Shown: positions 59,594-64,000 of the stretch, piece after piece
How positions within the stretch are numbered: position 1 is the stretch's first letter
Layout of the letters: each line of letters starts with the position of its first letter
Source of the DNA: Amphiduros pacificus
Taxonomy: Eukaryota; Annelida; Polychaeta; Phyllodocida; Hesionidae
DNA: 64,000 nucleotides
Direction: 5' to 3'
NCBI GenBank assembly: GCA_949316495.1
Contig: OX439011.1
Span: 21,791,995-21,855,994, forward strand
Program-made: the position numbers and the translations under genes
The notes under the pieces: model-generated
Told to the model about the DNA's origin: nothing
The model's database searches: none
The model's input: only the letters and a program-made list of their open reading frames with translations

Positions 59594-59903
59594 GGTAGGC
59601 CACAGGCCGTGGCGCAGTTGGTTAGAGCGCCAGCTTATTAGCACCAGTTCCTCTGTGGTGATCCAAAGGTCGTGGGTTTGAACCCCGGCCGTGCTGGGAT
59701 TGAACTCATGATACAATTTCCCACATGTGCCTAAAGGGTTAACCCGTTGTCCATGTAAATCTGTGATCGGGTGGGTTGTCATGTCAAGGACCTGCGACAT
59801 GACAATTCAGTGAGGCAGCACTATATCTGCTACAAGTAGGTCTCATCACGAAATGACTGAAATAATGTTGAAAGTGATGTAAAACCCCAAGCAAACAAAC
59901 AAA
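59594..59903 (+). mobile_element. tRNA-derived SINE, family A, complete with target duplication
   Basis: The head carries box A TGGCGCAGTTGG and box B GGTCGTGGGTTTGAACCC. The body includes CCTAAAGGGTTAACCCGTTG, GTCATGTCAAGGACCTGCGA and ATATCTGCTACAAGTAGGTC. The 3' end GTGATGTAAAACCCCAAGC with (AAAC)n resembles tails of molluscan SINEs (recalled). A 10-bp direct repeat GCAATGTCAA flanks it at 59,584-59,593 and 59,904-59,913. This is the reference copy for the family in this window. Confidence 0.93.
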
Positions 59904-60207
59904 GCAATGTCAATGTGTGGGAACCATGAAATCAACATCTTCAATAATTTGTTTAATCTTTTCTCCCTGAATATTTGGGGATAAAAGGTCAGATTGCATT
60001 GGACTATTGGGCATTTTATATATGCTGGATGCATCATAATATCTACTACTGTGGTGACCTGATTAGTACATAGATGTACATCTCTCATATAAAAAACTGT
60101 GCAAAAAAATTAAATTGTGAACCTTTTTTCGTTTTTGTTAATGTTTGAGCTCCTAATTAAACCCTTAAAAAATGCTCAAATAGTGAAAAATTCAAGGAGG
60201 TACTTGG

Positions 60208-60691
60208 TGTAGGATATAGATTATGTAACCTCTGAGATCACAGAGGTTACAGAGTGCAACGCGAAGGCCAACAAGTGCAGGCTGATGAGATGCATTACTC
60301 ACCCGGCAGCACGATCACGTGATGCTCCAAGCCGGAACTATGCCAAGGCACAGAGGAGCCACGCAGGCAGATGCTTATTAGTATGCACTCGGATCCAGTT
60401 ATGTTTTATCCAGCCTCAGGACTCTGTCAGTATTAGCATTTGGATATTTTATATATCACACTCTTGCCATGCCTTCCTAGCCAGACTCTAGTGTATACAG
60501 CACTGAATAAAGACAACTATTGTGCATTGTATACGCTGTGTCTGCAGTCCTTATTACCTCCCAAATCACATAGGTAGATTAGGTAGCTAGGTTAAGGCCC
60601 CAGCTCACAGTCGCCAGCGAGTATAGTTCCTGATCCCCAACCATGCCCCCCATAAGCCAGATTACGGCAGGAGTACAAAACCACTGTAACA
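60208..60691 (+). mobile_element. Solo LTR of an LTR retrotransposon (Gypsy- or BEL-like)
   Basis: A fossil element of 484 bp beginning TGTAGG and ending TAACA, flanked by the 5-bp direct repeat CTTGG (60,203-60,207 and 60,692-60,696). It has an AATAAA signal at 60,506-60,511 with GT-rich sequence after it. Near the left end TGTAACCTCTG and CAGAGGTTACA form an 11-bp perfect stem. It interrupts one of the right-arm modules of the large inverted element, so it is younger than that element. A lone LTR is what recombination between the two LTRs of a full element leaves. No internal region is present. Confidence 0.8.
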
Positions 60692-61957
60692 CTTGGTACC
60701 CTATAGATGGTTCCCTGTAAAGGAAAATTGAAATGACCCTCATATAAAAAATCCTTGTGCAAAAAACCATTACAATTATGAGATTTTTTTCATTTTTCGT
60801 TATATTTGAGCTCCTAATTCAACCTCTTAAAAAATTGCTCAATTAGTGAAAAAGTCAGGGAGGTACTTGTTACCTTATAGATGGTTCCCTGTAAAGGAAA
60901 ACAACATTGAAATGACCCTCACAATAACAAATAATTGTGCAAGAAACCATTAAAACTATGATAATGTTTATTTTTTTTTAGTTTTTGAGCTCCTAATTGA
61001 ACCCATTATATTAATTGCTCAATTAGTGAAAAATTCAGGGAGGTACTAGATTCCGTGTAGATGATATCCTTCATAGGATAACAAAATTTAAACATATCTT
61101 ATATGGAATATTTCTGGTGTAAAAAACACATCAAAATTTTGGGATTTTTATTTTTCCAAAATTTTGACCTCCTAATTCAACCCGTTATATTAATTGCTCA
61201 ATTAGTGAAAAATTCAGGACGGTTCTAGGTACCCTAAATATGATTCCCTATAAAGGACAACATTGAAGCATCTGTCATATTGAAAAAAATTCATGATAAA
61301 AACAGTTAAAATTTGATGATTTTGATATATATCTATATTTGACTTCCTAAATCAACCCCTTATGTTAGTTGCTCAATTAGTGAAAAAATCATGAAGGTAA
61401 TTACTGAATTTCTATAAAGGACAACACCATTGTGAAATAATTGGGCAGATACTATGTTCCCTATAGATGAATCCCTATAAAGGAAAACATCATTGAAACA
61501 TCGCTCATATGGAAATAATAATGTACAAAAAAAAAGAAAAAAAATTATAGATTTTTAATTTCTTTCTCATGTTTGACCTCTTAATTCAACCCCTTCTGAA
61601 AATTGCTAAATTAGTGAAAAAATCTGGAAGATACTAGGGACCCTATAGATTAATCCCTATAAAGGACACCACCATAGAAATAGCTCTCATAATTATTTTT
61701 AATTGCAGAATATATAATATTGGTTTTTTTTTCAAAGTCCAATTTCAACAATTTAATTGTCACATCTAATTTTTTTTTTTTGCATTAGGATTTTTGTGGC
61801 AATATATATATATCGCCTGGTAGTAATCCCTGAAATTTGAAAAGAATTGAAACATTGCGTCATATGTCTTTAAATTAAAATGTAACGCAAAGTCAAATTT
61901 TCGGGGAAAAAATGAAAAATGAACTGTGAACTGTGAAAAATCTTCCCACACGTAGAC

Positions 61958-62311
61958 AATAATGGCGCGCTTTGATCAAGTAATGTGCACCAGACCATGT
62001 CGGTTAGCACATATAAGTGGACCAAATCATGTTATGGGCATAATAATATAATAATAGCAATATATTAATATATTATTTTTTTTAAACCAAAGTAGATGGT
62101 TTAAAAGTTGAATACGGCACATCAGCTCGTGCATTCACACATATTGTGTTCATTGTTAATTACTGACAGCCAAGCTCTGATAGCCGTAAACTACATGGCC
62201 GCCGCTAGGTGGTCAATATGTGCTTTAAATTCTTTAAAGGGCCTGTAATGTTCAGTTGACAACTGGATTAGTATAGTTGACCCTTTAGCTCGGTATAATA
62301 AGATGAATTTA
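61958..62311. other. Gene-free stretch
   Basis: AT-rich flank of the inverted element, with a GACCATGTCGGTTAGCACAT piece recalling the duplication at 55.7-56.7 kb. Confidence 0.45.
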
Positions 62312-62440
62312 CCTGTACTGGTACCCCTGTAAGTACCCTTGTGAGTATCCCTGTAAGTACCCTTGTGAGTATCCTTGTGAATACCCCTGTGAGTTCCCTT
62401 GTGAGAACCCTTTTGAGTTCCCTTGTGAGTACCTGTCTGT
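62312..62440. repeat. 15-bp minisatellite, about 8 units
   Basis: Units of ACCCTTGTGAGTATC with GTAAGTACCCTTGTG variants. On the minus strand it reads Gly-Tyr-Ser-Gln-like repeats within a 62-codon frame, judged chance. Confidence 0.88.
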
Positions 62441-62991
62441 GTTTAGGATGTACTGTTTATCTATGCTGTAAATCTCACTATTACAAGCAATCACCATTCT
62501 TGATAAGTGATGCTATTCAGATAATGACAATTTGTGGCCTTATATTCAATTTGTAAATCAAGAAAATGCTAAACTTTCAAATAGACAGCAATTGTCTCTG
62601 TGGGAATTCTAGGCATTTAAAAATAGACTGTGCTTGACATACTTAACAGTTAGCAGTCAGACAGTCATAACGAGCAGATTTGACAACTGACTCAACTTGA
62701 ATAATGCCACCATTTTCCATTTCTACTAATTGTCATAAGGTAAATAATGGAAGACGTTTATTTTGTGACCTTGGATGCCAATTACACGGCTGTGTGATAT
62801 TCATTTAAAGAGTTGTTTTCAACTTTGATACAATGGAATATAATACACAAAATAGGAAATATTGATCATTTAAGTGGGTAATTGTGGGAGCCTTTCAAGT
62901 GCAAAAGATGATCGATTAAAACTGTAAATACTGTAAATATTGATTAAAACTGTAACGTGTAGTTGTCTTGAATAGGGTGCTTCATACAATG
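62441..62991. other. Gene-free AT-rich stretch
   Basis: No gene or repeat is recognised. Confidence 0.5.
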
Positions 62992-63115
62992 TTGTTTGGT
63001 TTTTGGGTTGTTTCACATCACTTTCAACATTATTTAGTTTGTTCATGACGAGACCTACTTGTAACCGATTTGTCATATCGCAGGTCCTTGACATGACAAC
63101 ACACAAAGTCACCTT
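62992..63115 (-). mobile_element. SINE family A, 3' fragment, minus strand
   Basis: CATCACTTTCAACATTATTT, GACGAGACCTACTTGTA and GCAGGTCCTTGACATGACAA are reverse complements of the family A 3' half. The tRNA-like head is absent, as in a 5'-truncated insertion. Confidence 0.8.
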
Positions 63116-64000
63116 TTCACAGATTAGTCATTCAGTCACATGTTTCAGCTCTTAAAAGACTTATTGGGATAATTGATTATTGATTATCACCACAGAATAC
63201 AAGTACATGTAGGTATCAATTGCCTTAAATGTGTAAATACAAGTCGGAAACATTTACCTTCAGTTATTAATAAATACTAATGAATTAGTAAATAACTGAC
63301 CTGGATGATTTTTCCCATGGGCAAACATACCTGACTATTATGTCATGTGTCTCAGTTTGAATAGTTCAATGAGATGAGAAAATATACAGTATTCCATTTT
63401 GTAGGTTCCTGGAACATAAATTGTTCAAAACTCTCTGGTTTAACTCACAGTAAATTTTACAAGAGCAAGTTTATACTTATTAATTGTTTTTAAAACTATG
63501 TCCATTTTCCACTTTTTAGAACTATGTCCATTTTCCAGACTGCCTAAAGTGTAATTCAACAACATTGATTAATTATGCAGCATGTTTATACATATTGATT
63601 GTTTCAGAACTATGTCCAATTTGAGAACCATTCAAAGTCTTAAGGTAGCTCTTCTAACAAATACAAGTGCTTTGATACTTTCATGATATCTTTGATAAAG
63701 GCATTTATTTTTCTTGAGAAGATAGTATTGTTAATTTGTAATCTCACCAAAAATAATGTCAGGATTTCATGAACAAAAATGTCCTTTCCATTAATTATCG
63801 AAACGTGTATTCAACGTGAATTCTACCATTGAATTCTACTATTGTACAGTGGGGCTCTTTCTGTTCACGGCATTGACTTTACCAAGGCCTCATTTTTTCC
63901 TCTTATGTTATCTATTTTATAAAAGACATGCATGGTGATTCAATAGCAAAAGCTGCCAAAAGTCCAATATATACAATATGCACATTATCTGAACAGATAA
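63116..64000. other. Gene-free AT-rich stretch
   Basis: Unique-looking to the window end. Near 63,497-63,535 and 63,608 the phrase AACTATGTCCATTTTCCA is repeated loosely. No gene is recognised. Confidence 0.5.

Larger units (their letters stand above)
56792..61957. mobile_element. Large inverted-repeat element with modular arms (foldback-like)
   Basis: The left arm (56,792-57,880) and right arm (60,110-61,957) are inverted copies. The outer ends match: GGGAAGATATTTCACAGTTC at 56,800 against the reverse complement of GAACTGTGAAAAATCTTCCC near 61,921-61,945. The ATATATATTGCC/GGCAATATATAT and CATATGACGCAATG/CATTGCGTCATATG blocks also match. Inside, both arms consist of degenerate modules of about 170 bp: ATGAGGGATGTTTCAATG, TTGTCCTTTATAGGGA, CACTAATTGAGCAATT, AAGGGGTTGAATTAGGA. 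There are about five modules on the left and six or seven on the right. The centre (57,880-60,110) contains minisatellites, an 88-bp duplication and a SINE. No transposase is visible. It fits a non-autonomous foldback-type DNA element; superfamily unknown. Confidence 0.75.

Noticed and set aside
56792-61957. Polinton-type or other gene-carrying large element
   Set aside because: The inverted arms are long, but the centre has no coding sequence for polymerase, integrase or capsid that I can read.

Overview
The window looks like animal (metazoan) genomic DNA, most probably from a mollusc or another lophotrochozoan. The evidence is an intronless peptide-receptor-like GPCR gene, tRNA-derived SINEs whose 3' ends resemble molluscan SINEs, I/Jockey-type and CR1/L2-type LINEs, an AT-rich background, and many local minisatellites. 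There are no operons, Shine-Dalgarno sites or other prokaryotic features. The species assignment is inference; the sequence itself only shows a repeat-rich invertebrate-like locus.

Layout. 1-5.5 kb holds two LINE copies of the same I/Jockey-like type, head to tail: the 3' end of one (intact RNase H domain, 3' UTR, ATTC tail) followed directly by the 5' end of a second, decayed copy (ORF1 with zinc knuckles, endonuclease, reverse transcriptase) that stops before its RNase H region. 5.5-10.1 kb is mostly unique AT-rich sequence with two SINEs. 10.1-15.1 kb is a 27-bp minisatellite. 15.1-21.4 kb is mostly unique, with SINEs, a (TA)n tract and a 47-bp array. 21.4-33.8 kb is a satellite block: a 25-bp array, then an inverted-repeat transposon carrying a second transposon inside it, then about 10 kb of a 78-bp satellite with a young 2,016-bp higher-order duplication. 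34-42 kb carries several small arrays, a CR1/L2 LINE fragment and dispersed repeats.

The only well-supported host gene is an uninterrupted 417-codon class A GPCR at 42,021-43,274 (+). An AT-rich minisatellite runs right up to its start codon. 45.1-50.6 kb holds 29-bp and 63-bp arrays. 52.6-54.8 kb holds two blocks of another 25-bp repeat, the second carrying a SINE. 55.7-62 kb is a large structure: a 527-bp tandem duplication, then a roughly 5.2-kb inverted-repeat element whose arms are made of repeated modules of about 170 bp, with a SINE in its centre and a solo LTR in its right arm.

Roughly 38% of the window is tandem repeat. The very long open frames in the 27-bp and 63-bp arrays follow from unit lengths divisible by three and are judged non-coding. 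No multi-gene system is present. The most interesting material is structural: nested transposons with datable insertion order, recent higher-order satellite turnover, arrays of splice-site-like motifs, and a GPCR whose start lies at the edge of a minisatellite.
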